DNA of 64,000 bases from Paraconiothyrium sp. Pb-2020 (Eukaryota; Ascomycota; Dothideomycetes; Pleosporales; Didymosphaeriaceae), in contig JAJUBI010000006.1 of assembly GCA_022419385.1 (NCBI GenBank), positions 2,356,001-2,420,000 of the forward strand. Reading direction: 5' to 3'. Position numbers and translations under genes: made by a program. Under the pieces are notes generated by a model, which searched no databases, was not told the origin of the DNA, and saw only the letters and a program-made list of their open reading frames with translations. Numbering within the stretch: position 1 is the stretch's first letter; the number at the start of each line of letters is the position of its first letter. Shown here one piece after another: positions 11,728-22,004 of the stretch.

Positions 11728-12272
11728 CTAGATCTCACTATCAAGTCCATCGCCTAGCTCGTAGTCGCCTTGTGGAGTATGCACAGCACCGCCACCGAAC
11801 ATGTATTCATCTTCGGCCAACACCTCCTTCTTGATGGGCGATCCGGTATTCTTCTTCGGAGTGCCTTTGGTCACGCGACCGGCCTTGACGCCTTTGAAAC
11901 TCATCGTTAGCCTGCATCCCATACACACAAAGCAGAATAGACTCACCATCGCTCTTCTTCGGTGTCCTCGGCGCGCGCTGCTGCTTCGCCGGGCTGTTAA
12001 CCCCACGAGTAGGCGCCACGTTTCCGCGTGCTGTGGCCTCAGCAACCAGCTCTTTCGCCTTTTTCTTGGGCTTGCGCAGGAAGTTCTCGATGGCGTCGTA
12101 CGTGGCTTCAGGACCGAAGATGCGGGCGACTTCTTTGCAGTTAATCTGGGAAGTGTCAATGGGGCGAAGTGGTTGGGTGGGCTTCGATACAGCGTACCGG
12201 GGTGCCAAATGAGGCGATGATGGAGGCGAGGATACGGTCTTTGACCTCGGGGTCTTGCCAGTTGATGGGCAT
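11728..12272 (-). CDS. Conserved-looking small basic protein, 145 aa, function unknown
   Basis: Three exons (12272-12198, 12145-11947, 11891-11728) join in frame through introns of 52 and 55 bp. The N-terminus MPINWQDPEVKDRIL...ASIIASFG, followed by NCKEVARIFGPEATYDAIENFL, looks like a small helical domain, possibly DNA-binding-like. The centre is rich in Lys, Ala and Pro (PKKKAKELV, PRTPKKSDG) and the tail is acidic (DYELGDGLDSEI). Nuclear localisation is plausible from the basic runs. I do not recognise a family. Larger unspliced ORFs across the same bases end in frame-shifted low-complexity sequence and are less credible than this spliced model. Confidence 0.7.
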
Positions 12273-13608
12273 GGTGTCGCTGGCTAGATGTTATTATGTT
12301 GCCATTTAGCATCTTGAGTGGGGGTGCGCTTCAAATAGAGCCTTCTGTGTCCGACTGCGCCCTGCTGCATCCGGGACAAGTGGCCACTCAAGTAAAACCA
12401 TCATGCCAACCGACTTACAGTGTCAAGTGTGGATATTAAAAGTAAGGATTGGATAGTTAGGTGGCAAAGGCGTTGTCAAGGTAGTCGCAGTAGGTAGGTT
12501 GTGTCGAACTGTGTAAAGAAGTGGTCAATCGTTCAACTCGCGTGTGGATCCAAAATTTATATCCTGCTCTCCCTCTTCCCTAGTGTAAACGCAGGTAAAG
12601 GTGAGAAATCGCCGTTTCCCAGCAACGTCGGGCACCCCCACACTCACATGACGTCGCGCCACCGCGCTTTTCGCGCCGTGATAGAATCCGATTTGTGGGT
12701 CCGGTTCAAGATTCGTTGGTTCACAAGTGGCATGTAGACTACTGATTGTGGGTGCGATGCGTTCTTCGCATATTGAGGTGGCGTTGTGCGACGTGCGGAC
12801 ATGCAGCTGGTGCATACCCCGGCAGCTGAGACGGCTCGACTTCGAGATGAGAACGTGAGCAGTAGAGCGACCAAAGAAGTATACCTCTGCAAGAAGTCTT
12901 ATAAGAGTAAATAGGATTGCAATAAGAAGGGGTAACAAGCAAGCATGCTAATAGTACCCGCGTTGAGCAGATCATTCGCCCCATTATCACGACCAAACGA
13001 CACCCGCACTGCTTCGACACAACAGACAACAACCCGACACAACACGAGTGAGTCAGAAACGGGCCTCGGACGCTGTGATACCATATGCCTCCTGGGAAGA
13101 GATCCGATAGGACACTCGAAGAGAGGCGGCGATGCGAACCTTCTCCAAAATTTTCAAGGCGCAAAGATGGGCTTGACTCACTACCAACTTTGGATCGCGC
13201 ATTGCTCCAGTGTTGAGGTTAGATTGAACTGACCCTCGCGTTTGGGTTGTTGCTGGGTCACGCATCCATGTTGGTGAAATCCGACAGGCGACAGAGCGAG
13301 GGTTGATGCAGCGGTATCTCCACGCACTTACTGGATGAACGAGTAATGAATCACAATATCCGTGTAGTGGTATCTTCTCAATTCCTACATATGCGCCGAA
13401 AAAGGTTCGGGACGCACGCCGGATGAGTTTGCTATTATTAGCCCTCATCCCATTCCTCCGATTACAACATGCCACTGCACGGAGGTCATTGATACACGGA
13501 CCCACCAACGCCAACCACAATGCGAGGTCATCGCATGTACGTTCTGGTTCACCGCCCAGGAACCCTACACCAGATGTTAGCTTGCGCCCCTCAACCTCGT
13601 TGAACGAC
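12273..13608. other. Intergenic, 1.3 kb
   Basis: Many overlapping short ORFs in all frames, none with a recognisable motif. It includes the promoter of the small basic gene and the 3' flank of the membrane F-box gene. The minus ORF 13053-13688 runs through that gene's stop in another frame and is taken as chance. Confidence 0.45.
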
Positions 13609-15421
13609 TCACAGCATGTTAGCCCACTTCTTCCATCGAGATGCATCAGTGTCCACTTCCCCAATACATGTGTCGCCCATCTCGACATCCTTCTCCTTCT
13701 TCCTCTTCACAAAACCTGGATGAATCTTATCCCTACACTCACCCGCACACTTTCCGCATTTCCACCACCTCATTCCATCCTTCAGCACGTTCTTACAACC
13801 ACCACACTTCACACCCTCTCTATACGCGATGTCTCTTGCCTCTTGTATATACCGCTTATGCCGCGCAGCCTGCAGCACAGTTACATCATTGATCATACAA
13901 GAGCGACAGACATCCTGAAACTCGTTGCTACGGTCTGTGCTGTAGCATTTGCACGGCTTCTTGTAGCCGCGCGGATGGCGCGCGAAGGACTTGTAGTAGC
14001 AGGGCTCACAATAGGGGACACATTCGGTTACGTGGCGGCGGCCAGATAGGCCGGGCCAGAGGGGGTTGCGTTGGCAGGAGCCGCAGACTTTGTTATTACA
14101 GTAGAGGCATTTGGATGGCTGGGCGATACTGCAGCCTACGAAATGGATCAGTGGATGGTTCAACATCGACTGTTGTGGCTGAATCCAGTGGCACAGGTAG
14201 CGTGAGGGAACATAGTACTCACAATGTCCCATTAATTTTGGAACGCGGTAGTGGAGATCGTTAGGTGGGTATACGACTTCCCTGATAGCCCTACATGCCA
14301 GGCTCAAGTTCACGACATCTTCGTGATGTAAGTAATCGACTATATTTAGCAACACGTGTTCGATCGAGAGAACATCCGTCAGTTTCGTTTTGGGTACTTC
14401 GAAATTCCGGTATTGCGGCTTAAACTGCGTCTGTGACGGTATCTGGAGGTCTGTCGTACTGCGTAGGTCGGCAACAAATTTTTTCATGTAGCTGAGCCAC
14501 AGTCGTATTCGTGGCAAAATGATGTCATGAACGAGGAGAGCAGGACCCACGAAGATGACCAGGACCCAAACAGCCGGGCGCATGGGATTGAGGAGGCTGT
14601 ACTCGCGCTCGTCAAAGAAGACGCTGATATAGGCGAGGAGGAACTGGAAGAAGCTGTGCATTGTGTAGTCAGTTATACATGCCATTGAATAAACATTACC
14701 CATGTTTGCGCTATGCTAATGCATGGAACGTTGTTCTGGTTATCAGAGGAAGATTGCGACTTGGTGAACTTACACAACGGTCGTCGCTATCGTCCATCCG
14801 CCGACTAGATTCTTACAAAGAGCCTCAGCCTTACTCGCATCGTTACTATCGAGTGTCGCCGCGAGCGTGAAGATACTAGGATATCCGGTGATACCTACCT
14901 GCCAGTCGACGGCTTTGCCCCCTTTGCAGCCGTTCGAGGTGGCAGGTAGGAACTGAGCCTGCATGCTTACACCCATGGCTATGGTGATGGCGAGGCCCAA
15001 GTTGATGATGCCGTAAATTAGAGTCCATGATCCGTACCACTTCCTGAGCAGAAGAGTGGCGAGGAACACCCAAGGAAAAATAACAATACACTGGGATCTG
15101 TTAGTAAAATCTTACATGATAATCCCGTCCATCGATAAGCCTGGTCGAGTGTGTTGCTTCAAGATGCACGTTACATACCCCAATGTACGTCATGAAGAAA
15201 GCCAACTCGGTTTTTGGATGATAAGGATATTGTGTCAATTGTGGATATCGTTTGACCAAGAGGTAATTATTTCGACTAGCAAACGCTGCTATGGCGGTCG
15301 GTATGACCAAGATCAGATGGATAACCCACATCCAAGCTCTCGTTGCGCGTTCATTGCATCTGCTCAGCTTGGTAGGCTGCCATCCAAAGAAGCCTGTGAG
15401 GAAGTTGAGGCGTGGTGCCAT
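13609..15421 (-). CDS. Multi-pass membrane protein with F-box and Cys-rich C-terminus, 534 aa
   Basis: Three exons (15421-15179, 15090-14774, 14653-13609; introns 88 and 120 bp) give one frame. About five hydrophobic segments lie in the first 270 residues: AWMWVIHLILVIPTAIAAFA; a segment around GCIVIFPWVFLATLLL; GIINLGLAITIAMG; a segment around VVFFQFLLAYISVFF; and AVWVLVIFVGPALL. An F-box-like stretch follows (DVLSIEHVLLNIVDYLHHEDVVNLSLACRAI, quoted in part: IVDYLHHEDVVNLSLACR). The rest has Cys pairs (CLYCNNKVCGSC, CEPC, CKC, CRSC, CGGC, CGKCAGEC) that could bind zinc. F-box proteins recruit substrates to SCF ubiquitin ligases; here that function would be membrane-tethered. The final intron is longer than the local norm, so the junction at 14653/14774 is the least certain part. 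Confidence 0.75.
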
Positions 15422-16182
15422 ACTGGGTGAGTGCCCGTTGTAGGGCAGCTCTATCTAGTGAGTGGCATGCAACGCAAATGCTAAGATTGCGTCGTGAACA
15501 AGTGTAATTGATTGGTGTGGACAGCGGACGAATGTGGCCGGAGCGAACGGGCGTTTAACGACAGGGAACAGACAGCCATGTACCACATTCGAACTGAGAT
15601 GGAAGCTACCTTTTTGGTCGCAATACCGGTGGATGCTGGCGAGACAGACCGGTGTACGGGCACAGCCTCGTTAGACCGTGCGCTGCATCCGTTGAGCTTG
15701 ACCGGATTGCTCGTATAGGCAACGAAGTAGGCTACCGAGGTGGATTGATAACAGGTGGAATTTTGACGTCGGCGGTTAAGATAGAGGTAGCGGAAGTGAA
15801 AAGAATAGTATGAATGATGGAACGAGAGGATACGCTTATCGTGACACGAGATGTTCTGATGATGCAAGATAGAGTGCCTGCTGGGGTGTTGAGCAGCAGG
15901 CTGAAGTGGTTCCAAGGTTGACCCCACCACAGAACTGCAAGCACGCTCACTGGTCGAGCCTCCCTGCGGCCGCTCGCCTGTGCCTGTGACACCTTCTACG
16001 TCAATCACATGCCAGGCATTTTCAAATGTTGGAGGTACAAGTTCCTGCAGCCTGCGGTCGGCACTCAACATATCGAAACAACGCCACGATGGTCTGCAAA
16101 GGAGCAGACTAGCAAGAAAGGAATTGCACACATTGTCGCGCATTTGCGCATGGAGATGTTTTGGGTGACCGCACTAGTCTCA
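15422..16182. other. Intergenic, 0.76 kb
   Basis: Upstream region of the membrane F-box gene and 3' flank of CWC27, which lies on the same strand. Antisense and low-complexity ORFs (for example 15481-16143 minus) have no domain signal. Confidence 0.45.
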
Positions 16183-17691
16183 TCAGATCTTCATCTTCCG
16201 CTTGCCTTTTCCGTCATCCCACTCTCTCTTTTCTTTCCGGTTCACCTTAAACTCTTTTGCCTTCTCAAGCGGATCAATGACCAGCAATTCCTCCTCGTTC
16301 TTTCTCTTCCACTCCAGATCTTTCCCCAAGCGGTCTCTGGCAAAGCTTAAGGAGTGGTTCATCCACCCGGTATCATCATCTGATTCTTCCTCGCCTTGTT
16401 TGTCCCAAGCTGTGCATGACTGGCAGCCTACGACGAAGTGGAGATCACAGGGTACCTCTTCCTCGTCTTCCGCAGCTTTACTACCGTTCGCATCAGGCAC
16501 AGACTCTGCATTCGCCTCGGGTATTTCAGGTGCCTTAAGCTTTGCATCTGCGGGTGCGGCAGATTCGAGCTTAGACTTGAACTTGGACAAGATATCGAGC
16601 GTAATCTTCTCCGAAGTCGCACTGCTTGCAGCGCCCCTCTTTCGGCCTTTCGTTGTACTGGTGGGTACCATCGACTCGAGGAGAGACTTCTTTTTCACAG
16701 GCTCCGCCCGTTGAGAGCCCGAATTTCTTTTCATCGAGGCCTTGAGTTCCGCGATCTGCGCATTAACGCGGTCGAGCTTTGACCTCTTCTCCGCCTCCGG
16801 TGACAGTTCTCTAGAAGGAGGAGATGGTTCCTTTCGTCGAGAATGCGAGGCATGTGTGAGTTCTGAGGCTGGACTGGGGGAGGGTGGGGGCGATAGGGAC
16901 TTCCGTGGCTTGCGGATGGGTATAGATTTCTCTTTTTCGTGTACCTGGGGCATAGGCGTGTCGTCTAGGACCAACGGTGTCTGCGCGCCTGCGCTGACTA
17001 GCTTCGCATTGTACTTGGCTTTCTTCGCCACAGGTGCTGTATCTGCCTCTTCACCCTCGTCACCACCGAAACTCACTAGATTCTTCCCGGCTTTTCGCTT
17101 CGTCTTCTTGGGCTTCTTGGCATCTGGTGCCGTCCTCTGCGCAACCTGCACTTTCTTGATCATGTCGTCGAACGGATTGATGATGATCTCGGCGCTCGTT
17201 ATTCTCGTGGGATACATGGGTCTGTCTTCGCTTCCTTCTGCAATCTCGGACTCGGCCATCTTCATAAGGTTGTAGATGGTATCACCAGCCACTCTTCCAA
17301 ACATTGTGTTCTGTCCCTGCAGCTCCGGCGTATTGGCCAACGTAAAGAAGAATTGACTGCCGTTGTCATCTTTCCCTGTGTTTGCCATGCCCAGCAAGCC
17401 TCTTCGATTGAACTTTAGCCGGCTGTGAAACTCGTCGGCAAAGGGTTCGCCATCGTAACTGCTCTCGCCGCCCTGGCCGGTTCCTGTCGGGTCTCCACCC
17501 TGTATAATGAAGTCTTTGACGAGGCGGTGGAAGACGGTGTTGTCGTAGTAGCCGTCGAGGCATAATTGCAGGAAGTTCCGCGAAGTCACAGGCGTCTGCT
17601 TTGCGAAGAGTTCGAGCTCGAGGTCGCCGGTTGTCGTGTGTAGAACGACCTTGGCCGTGGGATGCGGTTCGAGATTGTACGTGGAGGCCAT
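16183..17691 (-). CDS. CWC27: CWC27-type spliceosomal cyclophilin, 502 aa
   Basis: Intronless ORF. The start MASTYNLEPHPTAKVVLHTT at 17691 matches the family; the frame stays open upstream to 17715 but without an ATG. Residues about 5-170 are a cyclophilin domain (SRNFLQLCLDGYYDNTVFHR, FIIQGGDPTGTGQGG, NGSQFFFTLA). The Trp that in cyclophilin A contacts substrate is replaced (TPELQGQNT), as in CWC27 orthologues, which are thought to be weak or inactive isomerases. The long tail is charged and disordered (PRKSLSPPPSPSP, KKPKKTKRK) and ends in DPLEKAKEFKVNRKEKREWD, typical of the family. CWC27 joins activated spliceosomes in the nucleus, where it pairs with CWC22. The gene is probably single-copy housekeeping. 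Confidence 0.93.
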   Translation of the reverse strand: MASTYNLEPHPTAKVVLHTTTGDLELELFAKQTPVTSRNFLQLCLDGYYDNTVFHRLVKDFIIQGGDPTGTGQGGESSYDGEPFADEFHSRLKFNRRGLLGMANTGKDDNGSQFFFTLANTPELQGQNTMFGRVAGDTIYNLMKMAESEIAEGSEDRPMYPTRITSAEIIINPFDDMIKKVQVAQRTAPDAKKPKKTKRKAGKNLVSFGGDEGEEADTAPVAKKAKYNAKLVSAGAQTPLVLDDTPMPQVHEKEKSIPIRKPRKSLSPPPSPSPASELTHASHSRRKEPSPPSRELSPEAEKRSKLDRVNAQIAELKASMKRNSGSQRAEPVKKKSLLESMVPTSTTKGRKRGAASSATSEKITLDILSKFKSKLESAAPADAKLKAPEIPEANAESVPDANGSKAAEDEEEVPCDLHFVVGCQSCTAWDKQGEEESDDDTGWMNHSLSFARDRLGKDLEWKRKNEEELLVIDPLEKAKEFKVNRKEKREWDDGKGKRKMKI

Positions 17692-18051
17692 GACGCCGGC
17701 GACTGACTCCTCCACGAACGATAAGTTCGCGTTGCTTGCGCGCGTGATGTTAATGACCTGAAATTCTGCCAGTGAACGCGCCTTGACCGCCCACGGACTG
17801 CGCTAGTATCGCTTACGGACAGGTGCCCGCCTGATTTCGCTCGCCATGTGCGCAGACGTCACACCTGGCACAAACCACAGGCATCTGCTCAGCACTTTTA
17901 CTTGTCCCCTGTATCGACGCTTCAAGACATCACCAAGCTAAGATCATGCCTGTCTTTGCCATATAGTCTCCCGTCGTATCCCTCTTGCCTCTCTTCCTTC
18001 AGCCCTACATTGCGTCATTGCCTCTCACCTGCATTAGCCCCGACCCTCAAG
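17692..18051. promoter_or_regulatory. Divergent promoter region between CWC27 and ALE1-like gene
   Basis: 360 bp between two start codons. Pyrimidine-rich tracts (about 17965-18050) precede the ALE1-like ATG, a common feature of fungal housekeeping promoters. No TATA box is evident. Confidence 0.4.
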
Positions 18052-20051
18052 ATGCTACCGTACATCAATGCGCGTATGTGTGAACTCAGGATTAAATGAT
18101 GTCCGATGACTAACGTCTGGCAACACAGCTTTTCAATATGTTGGCAGCTCCCTTGGGACCTCTGCAGACGAGTGTAAGTAGCTTGAGATAATATACTGAG
18201 GCAGTGCTGATGTCTTCCAGTAAAACTTGTCTTCACCTTCTATCTATCCTTTCCATTAGCTGCAGTACTTAAGCGCATACCCGACAAAGCACCATGGCAG
18301 AAGAACCTCTTCGTAATCTTGTAACCATTCCTTTCCTTTTCTACAAAAGTCAAATTAACTTTATTAAGGGTGTCTCTCTTCTACCTAGTTGGTCTCTTTG
18401 ATCTATGGGGCGGCCTTTTGACGCTGGCAATAAGCGCCTATGGTGCTTACTTCATCGCTGCTAAAATCGACTCCCCTTTCATGCCATGGATTGGCTTCGT
18501 CTTCTTGATGGGGCATATGTCTCTTAGTCACATCGCGCGCCAAAGAACGAACGACCCTTCAGCCACCGATATCACTGGCGCTCAAATGGTCATGGTCATG
18601 AAACTAACTGCCTTCTGCTGGAACGTTCAAGACGGTCGACTTCCGGACTCTGAGCTCACTGACTTCCAGAAAGAGCACGCTATCCGGACGATCCCAAGCC
18701 TGCTGGATTACACGGGATACTTTTTGTTCTTCCCAGCATTGATGGCTGGACCTGCCTTCGACTACAGCGATTACAGCCGCTACATCAGTACGACCATGTT
18801 TATCCTTCCACCAGGCGTGGATCCTTCGAAAGCACCACCGACCCGCAAGAAGCGTAAGATTCCTCGCAGCGGTACCCCGGCTGCTATCAAAGGCGTCATT
18901 GGTTCTCTTTGGATCTTTGCATTTCTCAAGTTCTCGTCATGGTACCCTGTGGATCTATACCTATCAGACGCATTTCTTAAGTACGGGTTCTTACGACGTA
19001 TTTGGCTTCTGTACATGTTGGGCCTCACCACCCGAATGAAGTATTATGGGGTCTGGAGTCTTTCCGAAGGTGGCTGCATTCTAGCTGGTATCGGATACAA
19101 CGGTATCGATCCTGCGACAGGTCGAGCGAGGTGGGACCGTCTGACAAACATCAAGCCTATGGAGGTGGAACTCGCCCAAAACACGCGAGCATTCCTTGGA
19201 GGTTGGAACATAAATACCAATAACTGGCTGCGCAACTACATGTACCTACGTGTTACACCCAAGGGCAAGAAGCCCGGGTTCCGAGCCACGCTGGCAACTT
19301 TCGTCACCAGCGCTTTTTGGCACGGCTTCTTTCCCGGATACTACCTCTCCTTTGTGCTTGCCTCGTTGCTGCAGACGATCGCAAAGAGTGCGTATACCAT
19401 AAACACAAACATGCGTTGATCGGGAAGCTGCTGACAAACCCCATAGATGCCCGTCGACTGATACGCCCATTGTTCATGACGCCGGACGGCAAGCAAGCAC
19501 TACCCTCGAAAAAGTACTACGACGCCTTCACGTGGCTGCTTACACAAGTTGTATTCGCTTATACGGTCGCTCCATTCATTCTTCTCTCTTTCAGCGGCAC
19601 TATGCTCGTCTGGTCGCGCGTCTACTTCTACACCCTTATCGGCGTCGCCGCCTCCTTCGCCGCCTTCTCTCGCAGTCTCCCCATTCGGCGTCACCTGCAA
19701 AGGATGCAGGCCGCCCGTCAGCCCAATTCCTCCAGCGAAAACATCGAAAAGGTGGCAAAGGAAGAAATTGAGGCGGATCTGAAGCGCAGGCAATCGGCAA
19801 TGAGCGTGAGCAGCGATGCTTCTAGCATAAGGAGAGCACCCACGCTTGGCATCGCCGACGATCCGGAAGCGGAGATTGATGAGATCGTGAGAGAGGTTAA
19901 GCAGGAAATTGAAGACAGGAGGCGGAGAGGAAGCATGATGCAGGGATTCGACATCAAGGCGGCCGTGAGAGAAAAGATGAAGGAATTTCAGAGAGGTTCC
20001 AAGGGGGCCGGTGCGCTTGGAGGTGTTGGTGGACTGGGCAAGAGTGCATGA
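18052..20051 (+). CDS. ALE1: MBOAT lysophospholipid acyltransferase (ALE1/LPT1-like), 596 aa
   Basis: Five exons (18052-18073, 18129-18173, 18221-18320, 18369-19387, 19447-20051) join in frame, with an 8-residue first exon (MLPYINAP). Multiple hydrophobic segments span the protein. The MBOAT hallmarks are present: the Asn motif in NTNNWLRNYMYLRV and the catalytic His in SAFWHGFFPGYYLSF. The PFQYVGSSLG...DELKLVFTF start is typical of fungal ALE1 proteins. The enzyme transfers acyl groups from acyl-CoA to lysophospholipids at the ER (Lands cycle). The cytosolic C-terminus is charged (ENIEKVAKEEIEADLKRR, EIVREVKQEIEDRRRRGS) and ends in a Gly-rich tail. Confidence 0.92.
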
Positions 20052-20946
20052 TTACGCATGCATCTGGCTAACTCTTGAGGCAGTGGTTGGCCCATAGATA
20101 TGATTCGTTGCAATGCTCGGTGGCTGGACTTCGGTTCTCGAGACGAATGACTTCTATAAGGAAGACTTGACAAGGTGTGTTAGAAAAGGTTCCTTCACAT
20201 GAAGCGATATTCTATTCAATGCTCGGTATTTGCTCGCGAAATGTTAATATTTGCCATGTACACAGTAGACGACCTATTTCGAGCTTTACATGTTGTTCGC
20301 TTCCCAATAGCAAAAACGAGACAACACGTACCAGTATAAGAAATTTGCGAAAGCTCGTTATGTCTGAGGTTAAAATTCGAAAATTGTGACTTACTGGGTG
20401 TGTCACGAATCCATTCGTTGGCGAGTACACAACAAGAGAACCATGCCCACACCGATATACGATCAGCGATGTAACTCAGTAACCGCTAACACCTTCAACC
20501 CTTCAGAATATGGAGGATCACACTCCGTTCTGCTTCCGTAGTAGCGGCGGAAACAGTACGTACTCAAATCTAACATGTGGTGACGAGTCCCGTCGTTATA
20601 TTAAGTGCGCCTAGTAGATTAATTAAGTGCCGGCTGGCACGTCCTAGCGACCAACACCACGCGACACCCCACAAAATCCCACAAAATCCCACCAACAGAC
20701 GCAAGTCTTCAGCCGCACTTTCGCACCAACTTCATATACATGCACATTGCGAAGGAGCTAAGTTAGCCTAGGCGTGGTGGTCTGACAAGGTTACGCAGGT
20801 AGGGTAGGGAAGACTAGGTTCACGGAAGCCGCCAGTAAACGCACTGGCGCCCTTTAGGGTCGTGGTATAGGTAATGTATAAAGGCTGCGATAATATGATT
20901 TAGAAGATCGACAGCAACGAGAATCGGTTTTTGACATACCGACACA
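20052..20946. other. Intergenic, 0.9 kb, with LPMO promoter at its right end
   Basis: A 10-bp direct repeat (ACAAAATCCC twice, 20671-20690) lies in a C/A-rich stretch. The last 70 bp hold a TATA box for the LPMO gene. No coding sequence is recognised. Confidence 0.5.
20877..20883 (+). promoter_or_regulatory. TATA box of the AA9 LPMO gene
   Basis: TATAAAG lies 70 bp upstream of the ATG at 20947, at the usual distance for a regulated secreted-enzyme gene. Confidence 0.5.
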
Positions 20947-21824
20947 ATGAAGGCAACTATTGCGGTCCTTGCGGGCTTCGCCGCTTCTGTCATGGGGCAT
21001 GGTTTCGTGAACAACTTCACGACTGATGGACTAAACAATCAGGGCTTCTTGCGTACGTCTTTTCCAATAAGGCCTTTGCACTCCAAGCATAATTCCAAAC
21101 GATGTTTCTGTTGGATGTAATGCTAATTCTACTCAGTGGACTACTACTACCAAAAGGTCAACACCGGTTCCTTCCCTAACATAGCGGCGTGGTACGCCGA
21201 AAATCTCGACTCGGGATTCGTCGCTCCTGACGCCTATGCGACCGCCGACATAAATTGTCACAAGAATTCGGCACCCGGTGCCATCACCGCGTCTGTCAAG
21301 GCCGGCGGCAGCCTAACCTTCTCTTGGGGCCCCAATGCATGGCCGCACCCGTACGGTCCTATCTTGGGTTATGTTGCTGCGTGTAATGGCGATTGCTCGA
21401 AGGTAGTCAAAACGAACCTGCAGTGGGTCAAGATCCAGGCCGAGGGCATCGATTACTCCAACCAGGTGTGGGCGAGCCAGAAGTTGATTAACCAGGGGGG
21501 AAAGTGGACCTTGACTGTGCCATCGAGCCTTAAGGCTGGCAACTATGTCTTCAGACATGAGATTATTGCGTAAGTGAAATTGAGTGAAACGTAGAAATGC
21601 CTCTGCTGAGACGTGACAGCCTGCACGGAGCCAACTCTCAAAACGGCGCACAGAACTACCCTCAATGCTTCAACATTGCTGTTACTGGTTCGGGAACCAA
21701 GACGCTTCCTGCTGGTACTGCTGGCACAGCGCTGTACAAGTCGAACGACCCTGGTATTTTGATGAATCCGTACACCACTATCACTAGCTATGCTATGCCG
21801 GGACCGACGCTGTGGAGTGGTTAG
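20947..21824 (+). CDS. AA9 lytic polysaccharide monooxygenase, secreted, 247 aa
   Basis: Three exons (20947-21052, 21137-21569, 21620-21824). A signal peptide, MKATIAVLAGFAASVMG, is followed directly by HGFVNNF, so cleavage would expose the N-terminal His of the copper histidine brace. The second brace His is in WPHPYGPILGYVA, and the axial Tyr region is QNYPQCFNIAVTG near the C-terminus. The length is that of a single AA9 domain with no cellulose-binding module. These secreted mono-copper enzymes cleave cellulose or hemicellulose oxidatively, using reductant and H2O2 or O2. The convergent neighbour is a secreted GMC flavoprotein whose stop codon lies only 180 bp away, a combination that could supply electrons or H2O2. 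Confidence 0.92.
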
Positions 21825-22004
21825 ATACCGTTGGAATTACATAGCACTCAATTCTTTACAACTGTCTCCCTGTGTCTTGTAGCACTCGGGAATTGATCAT
21901 GATGACTTAGGATCAATACGAGGTACGTCGGGAACAATTATGACATGATGTTCAATCCGGAAGTGCCCTTCAATATTGTTTTATCCCTGACTAAAAACCT
22001 TGGA

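Noticed and set aside
13053..13688. 211-codon minus-strand ORF
   Set aside because: Overlaps the 3' end of the membrane F-box gene in another frame and has no domain.
15481..16143. 220-codon minus-strand ORF
   Set aside because: Low-complexity His/Ser-rich read between two genes; no recognisable fold.
16202..17275. Plus-strand ORFs of 114-177 codons opposite CWC27
   Set aside because: Antisense shadows of a strongly supported coding frame.
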